From assembly GCA_020444045.1 (NCBI GenBank), contig JAHLLS010000009.1, positions 1-64,000 on the forward strand: a DNA stretch of 64,000 nt, given 5' to 3'. Numbering within the stretch: position 1 is the stretch's first letter; every line of letters starts with the position of its first letter. A program made the translations under genes and the position numbers. This stretch comes from Deltaproteobacteria bacterium. GTDB taxonomy: Bacteria > Desulfobacterota > Desulfobacteria > Desulfobacterales > UBA5852. The notes under the pieces are model-generated. The model searched no databases and had not been told where the DNA came from. It saw only the letters and a list, made by a program, of their open reading frames with translations. This document shows positions 44,328-52,900 of the stretch, one piece after another.

Positions 44328-45434
44328 TCAGGGGCCATCCGCATCCCCCTCGCCCGGAAAAATGATGAGGCGGTCACCGGGATGGATCGGGCGGTTGTGG
44401 TCGATGCGGTTCCAGATCAAAATAGCGGGCAGCGGCACGCGAAACTGTTCGGCAATGGTGGAAAGGTTGTCCCCGGACTTGACAATGTACACCCGCTCGG
44501 TTCTTTTCTGAAGCCACTCCGCATGCAATCGATTGAAACGCTCCTGGATTCCGGTCGCCGTTGTTTCCGGAACGGCCAGGGTATACGTCCCCGCCGCAAG
44601 ATAATGACCGCGCAGTTCCGGGTTCAAATCCTTGATCCGCTTGAAATCCGTCTGCGCGGCAGCGGCTACTACGGCCAGGCTCGTTTCATTCCAGCAGGTC
44701 AACTCCACCAGATCAAACGCGAGGGGCGGGTAGTAATCCTCGGTTTTTAAATAAAACCCATACTGCTCCGGCTCAGTCAAAATCAGCTTGGCTGACAAAA
44801 CGCGAAAAAGGTAGCGTTGGGTTTCCAGCGGAAGGTAGAGACGGTAAAAATCCCTGGTCCCCTGCACCATGATTTCCGCCTGCAACCCCTCCTCGCCCAT
44901 GTTGAAAGCCGTCGCCGCCAGACTCCAAGAGCCAAATTTGCGATAAAGCGCGGCATAATAATCAGCCGCCGCTTTCGTGGAGGCCGCCAGGTTGCGACGT
45001 TGATCGATGTGGTCATTGACGATCAAGCCATAACGCCGACCGGTTTCGGGTAAAAATTGCCAAAATCCGATGGCCCCTTTGGGCGATCCGGCATGCGGCC
45101 GCAAGGCACTTTCGGCCAGGGCGATATATTTTAAATCATCGGGGAGTCCGGCCTCAGCGAGAATGCGTTCGATATAGGGGAAATAGCGGGTGGACCGCTT
45201 CAGCCACAAGATGGCCTGGTCCCGGTCCCAGAGGGATAACAAGAGCTCTTTTTCCATCCTTTCCCGCATGTCTGCATCCGCCAGCGGGACCGCTTCACCA
45301 CAAAAATCCAGTTCCGGCGACAAACGCAAACTTTCTTCCAGCAGCGGCATGGCTGCCGTTCCTCCCCAGACGGTTCCCCATCCAAACACCAACAGACAAA
45401 AAAGGCCTTCTATCAATACGCGACCGAAGTGCAT
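44328..45434 (-). CDS. MltD-like lytic transglycosylase with a C-terminal LysM
   Basis: 368 residues. A signal peptide precedes an SLT domain: IALAESALRPHAGSPKGAIG, with the Glu of LAES as catalytic residue, then FWQFLPETGRRYGL and AATAFNMGEEGLQAEI. It cleaves the glycan backbone of murein to leave 1,6-anhydro-muramic ends. The final 50 residues, VYIVKSGDNLSTIAEQFRVP to HPGDRLIIFPG, are one LysM. MltD of E. coli is longer with two LysM modules, so this is a short relative. It is transcribed alone. Confidence 0.92.
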   Translation of the reverse strand: MHFGRVLIEGLFCLLVFGWGTVWGGTAAMPLLEESLRLSPELDFCGEAVPLADADMRERMEKELLLSLWDRDQAILWLKRSTRYFPYIERILAEAGLPDDLKYIALAESALRPHAGSPKGAIGFWQFLPETGRRYGLIVNDHIDQRRNLAASTKAAADYYAALYRKFGSWSLAATAFNMGEEGLQAEIMVQGTRDFYRLYLPLETQRYLFRVLSAKLILTEPEQYGFYLKTEDYYPPLAFDLVELTCWNETSLAVVAAAAQTDFKRIKDLNPELRGHYLAAGTYTLAVPETTATGIQERFNRLHAEWLQKRTERVYIVKSGDNLSTIAEQFRVPLPAILIWNRIDHNRPIHPGDRLIIFPGEGDADGP

Positions 45435-45794
45435 ACGTCACCTCTCGGTAGATTTTACATCCAATAAATCCAATCATGGGGCGGGAACTCCTGCTATAGG
45501 CAAAAGAAAAAGTCCTGTCAAACCACCACGAAGCCGTTTCCATTCGTGTCCCCGCCAGTAAAAATATACGCATCGCAAAACACAACACGACCGTTGTATT
45601 TTTCAACACTTGCTATTGTAATAATAACCAATTGATTTGTATGCTTTTTTCTATTTAACAGGCCGATTATCTGTTTTTACGTTGAATCTTTCGACACTTT
45701 GATGTAAATTCCAACACTTAACATGGTTTGGATGCATCAAAATACAACAATCATTACGATGGGTTAATCCATTCTCCAATCATTCGGGCAGAAA

Positions 45795-45810
45795 TGGCAC
45801 CGTCCTTGCT
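45795..45810 (+). promoter_or_regulatory. Sigma-54 (RpoN) promoter of the H-protein-like gene and probably the tmc cluster
   Basis: TGGCAC, five bases CGTCC, then TTGCT is a consensus -24/-12 promoter, with the invariant GG (45796-45797) and GC (45808-45809) exactly 10 bases apart. Transcription would start near 45821. That leaves a 40-base leader for the TTG start at 45862, but only 5 bases for the TTG at 45826. A sigma-54-dependent activator gene lies at the other end of the cluster. The flanking sequence is AT-rich, as expected for upstream activator sites. The rest of 45435-45794 holds no gene. Confidence 0.8.
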
Positions 45811-45861
45811 TTATAACGAACCGATTTGGAACGTGATATAGACCACCATCATGGAGCCTCA

Positions 45862-46854
45862 TTGAAAAAGGACCCCAAAAAAAAGGCGTTGCCGACAGGA
45901 TCCAGAGACGTGTCCGTTAAAGCGAACACCTCACAGCCCGAACATATGCCATCGTTTCCCTCCAGGCCACGGTCCTGCGTCTGGAGCCAGGGACGCTTGA
46001 ATTTGCGCAAACTCTGCGACAAAGATCACCGTTGCGCCGAATGCCCCTTAGACAAATCACTGAGTGAATCCGCCACCAAAAACAGGGATGCCCGCCGGCA
46101 GGGTAAAATTCCTCTTGTACCGGACGGGCGCATCGCTTTCACACGGGAGCGCCTGCAACTGTTGCCCAAAGGAGAACGCCCCTGCCTTCTCTACGCGAAC
46201 GGCCTGATCGACTACAAAATCTGCTGCAAGAATTACGAATGCCTGTTTTGCGAATTTGACCGCTATTTTTCCGAGCAACATCAGGTCCATGCCATTGTCC
46301 GTCCCCTGGATGTCTTGAATGTCAAAGGGTTTCGTATGCCTCAGGGTTATTATTTTCACATGGGGCATGCCTGGGTCCGCATCGAAGAAAAATCGGACGT
46401 GAGTATCGGGCTGGATGATTTTACCCTGTGCCTGCTGAGCCCGTTGGACCATATCGAAGTCCCATTGATCGGAAACACCGTCCACCAGGACAAGCCGCTC
46501 ATCACCGTCGGCCGCGGCCGTCACAGCGCTACGGTTCTGTCGCCCGTTAGCGGGGTGGTCTCCACCATCAATCTGTCGGTAAAAGAAAATCCCGTTATTG
46601 CGGGTGAAGATCCCTATGCCCGCGGATGGATCTTGAAGGTCCACGCCGACAACTTGCGCCAGGATCTTAAAAACCTGCTCATCGGCAGCGAATCCGTCAA
46701 ACAACTGGAGCAGGAAATTCAACGCCTGCTGCGCGAAATTGAAATGACCACCGGCCGTTCGCTCTCATTCGGCACGGATGTCCACGACGATGTGGTACGC
46801 CATTTGCCGGACATTGGATGGGAACGCCTGGTCCGGCTTTTTTTTGCAGTATAA
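45862..46854 (+). CDS. Degenerate H-protein (GcvH-like) with N-terminal Cys clusters
   Basis: 330 residues from a TTG at 45862, which has GGAG 5 bases upstream and fits the sigma-54 start site. The N-terminal part has two Cys-rich patches (LCDKDHRCAECPLDKS and KICCKNYECLFCEFDRYF) that could bind a metal. The middle part is an H-protein fold: YYFHMGHAWVRIEEKSDVSI, GNTVHQDKPLITVGRGRHSA and SPVSGVVSTINLSVKENPVI. At the place where GcvH has its lipoyl-Lys (ESVKA), this protein reads GRGRH, so it cannot carry lipoate in the usual way. Such proteins are found in sulfate reducers near electron-transfer clusters. It lies 182 bases before tmcD on the same strand. Confidence 0.75.
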   Translation: MKKDPKKKALPTGSRDVSVKANTSQPEHMPSFPSRPRSCVWSQGRLNLRKLCDKDHRCAECPLDKSLSESATKNRDARRQGKIPLVPDGRIAFTRERLQLLPKGERPCLLYANGLIDYKICCKNYECLFCEFDRYFSEQHQVHAIVRPLDVLNVKGFRMPQGYYFHMGHAWVRIEEKSDVSIGLDDFTLCLLSPLDHIEVPLIGNTVHQDKPLITVGRGRHSATVLSPVSGVVSTINLSVKENPVIAGEDPYARGWILKVHADNLRQDLKNLLIGSESVKQLEQEIQRLLREIEMTTGRSLSFGTDVHDDVVRHLPDIGWERLVRLFFAV

Positions 46855-47036
46855 AGATCACGGGCCGATGAAAATCGGCGCCTATGTTCGGTACAACAAG
46901 AGATTCCAAGAGACGGGAGGAGCGCCATCTCGCTGATAAGACCCGGCCCCCCGACCCAGCCGGCAACATCAACGCATAGCGGAAGTCATGGCGCCACCAA
47001 GCATGTTTTGAAAGCAACTTAACTAAGGAGAAAGGC

Positions 47037-48314
47037 ATGGACATTTCAAACAGTTGGGACTGGAATGCGGGCAGAAAGGAAATTGCCCAATTCGGGAACT
47101 GGCCGACATCGTTCGACTGGGTCGAAGAACCATATGCCAGCCCGGATGGTGAAAAAATAGCCGCCGTCGTCAAGACCGGAGAAATGGAATTCAGTGCCTG
47201 TGTCAACGGGACGGCATGGGAAAACCCGTTTGACAAAGTATGGTTCCTTCGGTTTGCGCCGGACGGCAGACTCACCGGCATTGTTTCCGATACCGGCCAA
47301 TGGACACTTGCGGTGGACGGCGAGGCCTGGGAGGAGAAATTCGATTATCTCTGGGATACGCAATTTTCCCCCAACGGCAAATCCATCATCTGCGCCGCTC
47401 AAAACGGCATGCAGTACCTGATGGTCAACAACGGTACACCGTGGCAGACCGCCTTCGGCAACATGGGGCATACGGCGGTAAGCCCTGACGGCAGCCGCAC
47501 CGCAGCGGTAGTCCAGACCGAAGGCTTCAAGGAGGCCGAAATATTCAAATTCCAGGAAGGCTGCTACTCTGTGGCCGTGGACGGCCAGGCCTGGGGGCGC
47601 AATTTCGTCAACGCCTGGGGACTGACCTTCTCACCCGACAATCAGCGGGTGGCCACCGAAGTGCGCGTCAATTTGTATGACTACACGATCGCCGTCGACG
47701 GTCAACCTTGGCCGACCACATTTTCTTCGATATGGAAGCCGTCCTTCAACCCGACGAACGGATCGGTTGTTGCACCGGCGAAAACGCCTGACGGCTGGGC
47801 TATGGTCAGCGACGGCCAACCCCTCTGGAACGGCCGCTATGCGCAACTTTGGCATCAGATGTACAGCCCGGATGGCAGCCACCTGGCAGCGATTGTGGCC
47901 CCCAAGTACGGTCACTGGACCATGGCCGTCGACGACAAGCCCTGGGCACGCACCTTTGACGATTTCGTCACCGATGCCAGCTTCTCACCGGACGGCAATC
48001 GTGTCGCCTGCATCGGCGTGACCAATAAGCGCCACCACATCTGTGTCGATGGTCAGGCATGGTCGGAAGGTTACGACATGGTTTGGGCGCCCGTCTTCAG
48101 CCCGGACAGCCAGCACGTCGCCGCCAAAGTCGAAAAAGACGGCCAATTCACACTGGTCATGGACGGCAAACCCTTAAAAAACACCTACACCAAGGTATGG
48201 GATCCGGTTTTCAGCCCGGACAGCCAACATGTTCTGCTGCGGGCACTGGAGGGTTCCGGATCTGACACGATCTACACCCGTTCCGTATTACCGCTTAACA
48301 AATTTCTGGGCTGA
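47037..48314 (+). CDS. tmcD: TmcD, Trp-rich repeat protein of the Tmc complex
   Basis: 425 residues with AAGGAG upstream. The sequence is built of about nine repeats of roughly 43 residues, each with a W-x-x-x-F core followed by SPDG or SPDS (examples VDGEAWEEKFDYLWDTQFSP and VDGQAWSEGYDMVWAPVFSP). This suggests a beta-propeller. Trp-rich TmcD is a known subunit of the Tmc complex of sulfate reducers. There is no signal peptide, so it should sit on the cytoplasmic face with TmcB. Followed by tmcC after 13 bases. Confidence 0.88.
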   Translation: MDISNSWDWNAGRKEIAQFGNWPTSFDWVEEPYASPDGEKIAAVVKTGEMEFSACVNGTAWENPFDKVWFLRFAPDGRLTGIVSDTGQWTLAVDGEAWEEKFDYLWDTQFSPNGKSIICAAQNGMQYLMVNNGTPWQTAFGNMGHTAVSPDGSRTAAVVQTEGFKEAEIFKFQEGCYSVAVDGQAWGRNFVNAWGLTFSPDNQRVATEVRVNLYDYTIAVDGQPWPTTFSSIWKPSFNPTNGSVVAPAKTPDGWAMVSDGQPLWNGRYAQLWHQMYSPDGSHLAAIVAPKYGHWTMAVDDKPWARTFDDFVTDASFSPDGNRVACIGVTNKRHHICVDGQAWSEGYDMVWAPVFSPDSQHVAAKVEKDGQFTLVMDGKPLKNTYTKVWDPVFSPDSQHVLLRALEGSGSDTIYTRSVLPLNKFLG

Positions 48315-48327
48315 AAGGAGCGCCATT

Positions 48328-48987
48328 ATGCATGCCATATATAATTTTGTTTCCGGCCCCCTCGCCTGGGTGGCCTTCATCCTGTTCTTCGGCGGCATTC
48401 TCTATCAGCTGATAAGCCGCGCCATGCTGGCCAAGAAAAAGGATGCCTATGTCTATGAATACTGGAACTTTTACTATGCCTTTCGTTCCATTCTGCATTG
48501 GATTTTTCCCTTTGCCAGCACGAACAGCCGCAAGCGGCCGTTTCTTTCGATCATTACCTTTATATTTCACCTCAGTATTTTCGTGGCCCCGCTTTTTCTA
48601 TTTGCCCATATCACCCTGATCAATGAAGCCTTTAATGTCAGTTGGTGGTTCCTGCCGGACGGGGTTGCCGACATCCTGACCTTGGTGGTCATCGGGGCCT
48701 GCATCTTTTTCCTGGTGCGCCGCCTGGTCCAGCCCGATGTCAAATTTCTTTCTTCCACATCGGATTATGTGCTTTTAGCGCTGGTCGCGGCCCCCTTCGT
48801 GACCGGATACTGGGCTTACCACCAGTGGCCGGGCAACCAGATCGTAACGATTCTGCACATGCTGTCGGCGGAAGTTCTCCTGGCAATCATCCCATTTACG
48901 AAATTAAACCACATGTTTCTGTTCTTCTTTACCCGCGGCTATATGGGGTCGGAATTCGGCGGGGTAAGATTCGCCAGAGACTGGTAG
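48328..48987 (+). CDS. tmcC: TmcC, membrane cytochrome b-type subunit
   Basis: 219 residues from the ATG at 48328 (AAAGGAG at 48314-48320). About five membrane helices, including VAFILFFGGILYQLI, FLSIITFIFHLSIFVAPLFL, DILTLVVIGACIFFL, YVLLALVAAPFVTGYW and ILHMLSAEVLLAIIPF. His residues in the second and last helices are placed as heme b ligands in the NarI/DsrM family to which TmcC belongs. It connects the periplasmic cytochrome with the cytoplasmic Fe-S subunit. The upstream open frame overlapping tmcD is not needed. tmcB follows after 36 bases. Confidence 0.9.
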   Translation: MHAIYNFVSGPLAWVAFILFFGGILYQLISRAMLAKKKDAYVYEYWNFYYAFRSILHWIFPFASTNSRKRPFLSIITFIFHLSIFVAPLFLFAHITLINEAFNVSWWFLPDGVADILTLVVIGACIFFLVRRLVQPDVKFLSSTSDYVLLALVAAPFVTGYWAYHQWPGNQIVTILHMLSAEVLLAIIPFTKLNHMFLFFFTRGYMGSEFGGVRFARDW

Positions 48988-49023
48988 ACCACGATACGCA
49001 CCCCATCAGGGAGGATATCCATC

Positions 49024-50364
49024 ATGAAGGATGCAGCAGTTGAAAACACTCAGATTCACGATGAAGGCATTGAAAAGGGCGCCGAAAATCTGACGCCCGA
49101 AAAGATCCAGCAGGTATACCAGAAAATGATGGACGCCGAGGCCGGTGCCCGTCTGAAGACCTATGTCGAGAGTTGCGTGAGCTGCGGGCTTTGCAGTGAA
49201 GCCTGCCATTTTTATCTCTCCTATGACAAGGATCCGCGCTATTCCCCTGCCGGCAAGGTCAAACAGACCATGGCCGTTCTCATGAAGAAAAAGGGCCGGG
49301 TGAGTGTGGAATTCATGAAAAAGGCGTCCGAGATTGCCAGCACGGAATGCAATCTTTGCAAACGCTGTGCCCAGTATTGCCCCTTTGGTCTGGACATCGC
49401 CTATGTCATGCTCTTCGTGCGGCGCCTCTGCCACAAGCTGGGAATATCCCCCCAGTATATCCAGGACACGGCCCAGAGCCACTCGGTCACCTACAACCAG
49501 ATGTGGGTGAAGGAAGACGAATGGATCGACAGTCTCCAATGGCAGGAAGAAGAAGCCCAGGAAGAAATCGAGGGCCTGCGCATTCCCGTCGAAAAGGAAG
49601 GCGCCGATATATTCTACTCCGTGATCGGTCCGGAACCTAAATTCCGCGCCCAGCTGATCTACCAGGCGGCCGTCATCTTCAATGCCGCCGGGCTGAACTG
49701 GACCATGCCGGCCACCCCGGGCTGGGACAATAGCGACATGGCCATGTACACCGGCGACAACGAAATCATGGCCCGCATCAAACGGATGCACTTTGAAACG
49801 GCCATGCGGCTCAAGGTCAAGCGCATCGTGATGGGCGAGTGCGGCCATGCCTTCCGCTCCATTTACGATATGGGCAACCGGGCTTTGGGCTGGCGGATGC
49901 CGCCCGTGGAAGTGACCCACTCCATCGAGTTTTTCTATGAGTTGATTAAAAACGGTAAAATCAAAATCGCCAAAAAATACGAGCCGACCGTGACCATTCA
50001 CGATCCGTGCAACGTTATCCGGGGCCGGGGGCTGCATGACATGCTGCGCTATGTGGTCCATGCCATCTGTGAAAATGTCGAAGAAATGCACCCCAATCGC
50101 GAACACAACTTCTGTTGCTCCGCCGGCGGCGGCGTCATCAACTGCGGCCCGCCGTGGAAGATGAAGCGGGTCAACGGCAACAAAGTCAAAGCCCAGCAAT
50201 TGTTCGATGCCAAAAGCCGGGGGGCGGAAACCTGCGTGGCACCTTGCCACAACTGCCACGGCGGTCTCGAAGACATCATTCACCACAATGAAATCGGTAT
50301 GGATCTTAAATTTCTTGGCGATATCATCTACGAAGTCATGGAAAAGCCGGAAAGTGTGCTCTAG
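49024..50364 (+). CDS. tmcB: TmcB, Fe-S/CCG-domain subunit (heterodisulfide-reductase D-like)
   Basis: 446 residues, no signal peptide, cytoplasmic. Two ferredoxin clusters, SCVSCGLCSEACHFYLSY and ECNLCKRCAQYCPFGLDI, lie at about residues 56-70 and 109-124. Two CCG-type domains follow, with HDPCNVIRGRG, HNFCCSAGGGVINCG and CVAPCHNCHGGLEDI. That is the HdrD/DsrK/TmcB design, in which a catalytic or relay 4Fe-4S site is held by the CCG motifs. It relays electrons between TmcC and a cytoplasmic partner. Confidence 0.93.
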   Translation: MKDAAVENTQIHDEGIEKGAENLTPEKIQQVYQKMMDAEAGARLKTYVESCVSCGLCSEACHFYLSYDKDPRYSPAGKVKQTMAVLMKKKGRVSVEFMKKASEIASTECNLCKRCAQYCPFGLDIAYVMLFVRRLCHKLGISPQYIQDTAQSHSVTYNQMWVKEDEWIDSLQWQEEEAQEEIEGLRIPVEKEGADIFYSVIGPEPKFRAQLIYQAAVIFNAAGLNWTMPATPGWDNSDMAMYTGDNEIMARIKRMHFETAMRLKVKRIVMGECGHAFRSIYDMGNRALGWRMPPVEVTHSIEFFYELIKNGKIKIAKKYEPTVTIHDPCNVIRGRGLHDMLRYVVHAICENVEEMHPNREHNFCCSAGGGVINCGPPWKMKRVNGNKVKAQQLFDAKSRGAETCVAPCHNCHGGLEDIIHHNEIGMDLKFLGDIIYEVMEKPESVL

Positions 50365-50421
50365 TGCGACCGGGGCATTGACTTTTCAATCCTTTTCATG
50401 AATGACAAGGGAGAAAACCTG

Positions 50422-50811
50422 ATGCGAAAACATATTCTGTTTATTGGCGTGCTCTTGGCCGTGCTTTCCATGGCCGCCCTGACAGCCTATTCTCAGGAAG
50501 ACATTGAATTCGTGGAGGACAGCGGCTTTGCGAGCAGTATGCGTCCCAAACCGGCCTTCCTGCATGACGAACACAATGAAAAAGCCGGTATCGAGGATTG
50601 CATCGAATGTCACCACTATTATGATGATGAAGGCAATCTGGTGGAAGATGAGAGCTCGGAAGACCAGGAGTGCTCCGAGTGCCACGGTGCAGAAGGCGAC
50701 GAATACCCCATGGATCTGGTGCGGCATTATCATCTCAACTGTCGGGGATGCCACCAGGCCGCTAAAGCCGGGCCGGTGGCCTGCGGGGAGTGTCATGCCA
50801 AAGCGCCCTGA
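50422..50811 (+). CDS. tmcA: TmcA, acidic type II tetraheme cytochrome c3
   Basis: 129 residues from the ATG at 50422 (GGGAG upstream); the frame is open from ATG 50398. A signal peptide (LFIGVLLAVLSMAALTAYSQ) exports it to the periplasm. Four heme-binding sites are seen: CIECH, CSECH, CRGCH and CGECH. The protein is markedly acidic (DDEGNLVEDESSEDQE), as TmcA of Desulfovibrio is. It takes electrons from type I cytochrome c3 and passes them to TmcC. The gene order here is D-C-B-A, reverse to the naming. Confidence 0.92.
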   Translation: MRKHILFIGVLLAVLSMAALTAYSQEDIEFVEDSGFASSMRPKPAFLHDEHNEKAGIEDCIECHHYYDDEGNLVEDESSEDQECSECHGAEGDEYPMDLVRHYHLNCRGCHQAAKAGPVACGECHAKAP

Positions 50812-50894
50812 ACGGACGCTCCCGTGCGATGACGTTGACAGTGTTGCGGTATCGCAACCTGAACCGATCAACCAACCAAAAGAAAGGCCCGATT

Positions 50895-51245
50895 ATGGCG
50901 AAGCAAATCCTCGTAATCGACGATGACCCGGTGGTGGTGAAATACCTTACGACCTTATTTTCGGACAACGGCTATGACACCGACACGGCGTCCAACGGTG
51001 TGGAAGGGCTGGAGAAATTGAAGGCCAACAAACCCGACCTGGTCACACTCGATCTGGAAATGCCGGAGGAGTGGGGGTCGCGGCTGTATCGCAAAATGGC
51101 CAAAGACGACGCCTTGAAAGATATACCGGTCATTGTCATCAGCGGCATGGCCGGACGCCATGCCGTGAAATCCGCGGTAGCGTATATTGCCAAACCGTTT
51201 GACCCCGACAAATTGCTGGGCATTGTAAAAAAGACCATCGGATAA
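50895..51245 (+). CDS. Single-domain response regulator (receiver) behind tmcA
   Basis: 116 residues from the ATG at 50895. QILVIDDDPVVVKYLTTLFS has the acidic pocket, VTLDLEMPEEWG carries the phospho-acceptor Asp at about residue 53, VIVISGMAG has the Ser/Thr switch and AYIAKPFDP the conserved Lys. No output domain is present. It follows tmcA by 83 bases on the same strand and probably shares its transcript. Receivers of this MPEEWG type also occur beside tmc genes in Desulfovibrio as far as I recall. Its kinase is not identified; the hybrid kinase at 57.9 kb is one candidate. Confidence 0.9.
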   Translation: MAKQILVIDDDPVVVKYLTTLFSDNGYDTDTASNGVEGLEKLKANKPDLVTLDLEMPEEWGSRLYRKMAKDDALKDIPVIVISGMAGRHAVKSAVAYIAKPFDPDKLLGIVKKTIG

Positions 51246-51280
51246 GGCACGCTGTACGCCACCGAAGGCAAGATATCAAC

Positions 51281-51302
51281 GGAGGGCCGGCAACGGCCCT
51301 CC
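51281..51302. terminator. Perfect hairpin at the end of the tmc unit
   Basis: GGAGGGCCG, a GCAA tetraloop and CGGCCCTCC make a 9-bp GC-rich stem 35 bases after the receiver stop codon. No T-run follows, so termination efficiency is uncertain; GNRA loops like GCAA are very stable. It separates convergent genes and could serve both strands or protect the 3' end. Confidence 0.6.
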
Positions 51303-51317
51303 GCCCCGCCACGCCCG

Positions 51318-51509
51318 TTAGCCGGGTGCGGCAATAGGCTCTGGAACCCCGCCAGCGGATCGGCGCCTATCGCGCACCCGCCATTTCAGTATCTTCTGTT
51401 GCCCGTCGGTGTAATGCCATGCGGATCGCCGGCGCCACGCTCTGAAGCGGATAGACCCGACCGCGATCCGTTCGATAGTGCCCATCCATAAAATTTCCCC
51501 GTCGTTCAT
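51318..51509 (-). CDS. Small basic ORF overlapping the end of the sigma-54 activator
   Basis: 63 residues, beginning MNDGEILWMGTIERIAVGSI and rich in Arg and Trp in the middle. Its ATG overlaps the activator stop (ATGA at 51506-51509), which hints at coupled translation. The lack of a recognisable family and the Pro/Ala/Gly tail leave it doubtful. Confidence 0.3.
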   Translation of the reverse strand: MNDGEILWMGTIERIAVGSIRFRAWRRRSAWHYTDGQQKILKWRVRDRRRSAGGVPEPIAAPG

Positions 51510-52855
51510 GCCCCGGTCTTCGTGATCTGGTAGCGTTTGACTTTGTGGTAGAGTGTCGACCGGTCAATCCCCAATACGCGGGCCCCCCGGGTCATATTCC
51601 AGTCATGGGTCTTGAGGACGTGGGTGATGTGGGCAATTTCCATCTGGCGCAGAGAACCATTGAAACTCGGCTCGGCGCATTCCGGCCGGTAAAAGGGCAG
51701 CTCTTCGGGCCGAATTCGATCGGCTTTACAGATCACCACGGCCCGCTCGATGGCGTTGCGGAGTTCCCTGACATTGCCCGGCCACTCGTGCAGCATCATC
51801 TCGTCCATGGCCCCCCGACTGATCTTAATGGCTTTCTTGCCGGTTTCATGAAGGTAACGCAAAAGAAAATGCTCGGCCAGCAGGGGGATATCTTCTTTGC
51901 GTTCACGCAGGGGCGGCATTTCCAGGGAGATGACATTCATGCGATAGTAGAGGTCCTCGCGGAAATGTCCCGCCTTGACAGCAGCCGCCAGATCACGGTT
52001 GGTGGCCGCAATCACACGGAAATTGGCTTCCAGGGGCTGCGTGCCACCGACGCGATAAAACGCCCGGTTTTCCAATACCCGCAGCAAATCGACCTGCATG
52101 CGAACACTGATCTCGCCGATTTCATCCAGGAAAAGGGTACCCCCATGGGCCAATTCCAGTCGCCCTTTTTTGGTCTCGGCGGCACTGGTAAAAGCGCCTT
52201 TCTGATAGCCGAACAGTTCGCTTTCCATAAGGTTTTCAGGGATGGCGCCGCAATTGACCGCCACAAAAGGTCCGTTTTGGCGGGTGCTGTTGGAATGGAT
52301 CGCTTTGGCGGCAAGCTCTTTTCCGGTGCCGGTTTCACCTGTCACCAAAACCGTTGTGTCCATCGGCGCCACGTCCTGGATCATCTCAAAAACCCGCTGC
52401 ATGGAAGCCGATTGCGCAATCATGCTTTCAAACTGATCGCCGGATCGATACGCTTTGTCCATATAAGCGCTTTTGGGGTATATTTGGTGTGCCAGGATTT
52501 CCTGCAACCGGCCGCAGAGCTCGTCCGGTTTGATTGGTTTGAGGAGGTAGTCGACAGCCCCTAATTTCATGCATTCCACCGCATTGACGATGGAGCCATA
52601 GGCAGCCATCATTATGACGGCCAGATCAGGATCAGCGGCTTTGGCCAGCCGAAGCAGGTCAAGCCCGGCATCGCCGTCCGGACCGACCTCGGCCAGCAGG
52701 ATATCAAAACGCTGCCGGCCTAAAAGGGAGCGGGCCTCATCTCCGGGAGAAGTGGTCGCGACGGTGTAGCCGCGCTCCATCAGGCAGTCCGCCAAGTCGG
52801 ATCGGGCCTCTTGCGCGTGGTCGACAATCAGGATGCTGCTGGGCGCATTTTGCAT
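51506..52855 (-). CDS. Sigma-54-dependent activator (NtrC family) with degenerate receiver and GAFTSA loop
   Basis: 449 residues: receiver (about 7-120), AAA+ domain (about 145-375) and Fis-type helix-turn-helix (VLKTHDWNMTRGARVLGIDR). Walker A is GETGTGKE (173-180) and Walker B is TLFLDEIGEI. Two oddities stand out. The receiver has Glu56 where the phospho-acceptor Asp is expected and His13 in the acidic pair, although Lys106 is kept. The sigma-54 contact loop reads GAFTSA (220-225) instead of GAFTGA. It faces the tmc cluster and is the obvious candidate to act at the sigma-54 promoter at 45.8 kb. Element C lies just upstream. Confidence 0.93.
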   Translation of the reverse strand: MQNAPSSILIVDHAQEARSDLADCLMERGYTVATTSPGDEARSLLGRQRFDILLAEVGPDGDAGLDLLRLAKAADPDLAVIMMAAYGSIVNAVECMKLGAVDYLLKPIKPDELCGRLQEILAHQIYPKSAYMDKAYRSGDQFESMIAQSASMQRVFEMIQDVAPMDTTVLVTGETGTGKELAAKAIHSNSTRQNGPFVAVNCGAIPENLMESELFGYQKGAFTSAAETKKGRLELAHGGTLFLDEIGEISVRMQVDLLRVLENRAFYRVGGTQPLEANFRVIAATNRDLAAAVKAGHFREDLYYRMNVISLEMPPLRERKEDIPLLAEHFLLRYLHETGKKAIKISRGAMDEMMLHEWPGNVRELRNAIERAVVICKADRIRPEELPFYRPECAEPSFNGSLRQMEIAHITHVLKTHDWNMTRGARVLGIDRSTLYHKVKRYQITKTGA

Positions 52856-52900
52856 AAAACCTTGATCCTGCTGATCGATCCAGCATTCGCTACGCTTGAC

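Noticed and set aside
49006-50286. 426-codon minus-strand frame opposite tmcB
   Set aside because: Shadow of tmcB, whose Fe-S and CCG motifs are unambiguous.
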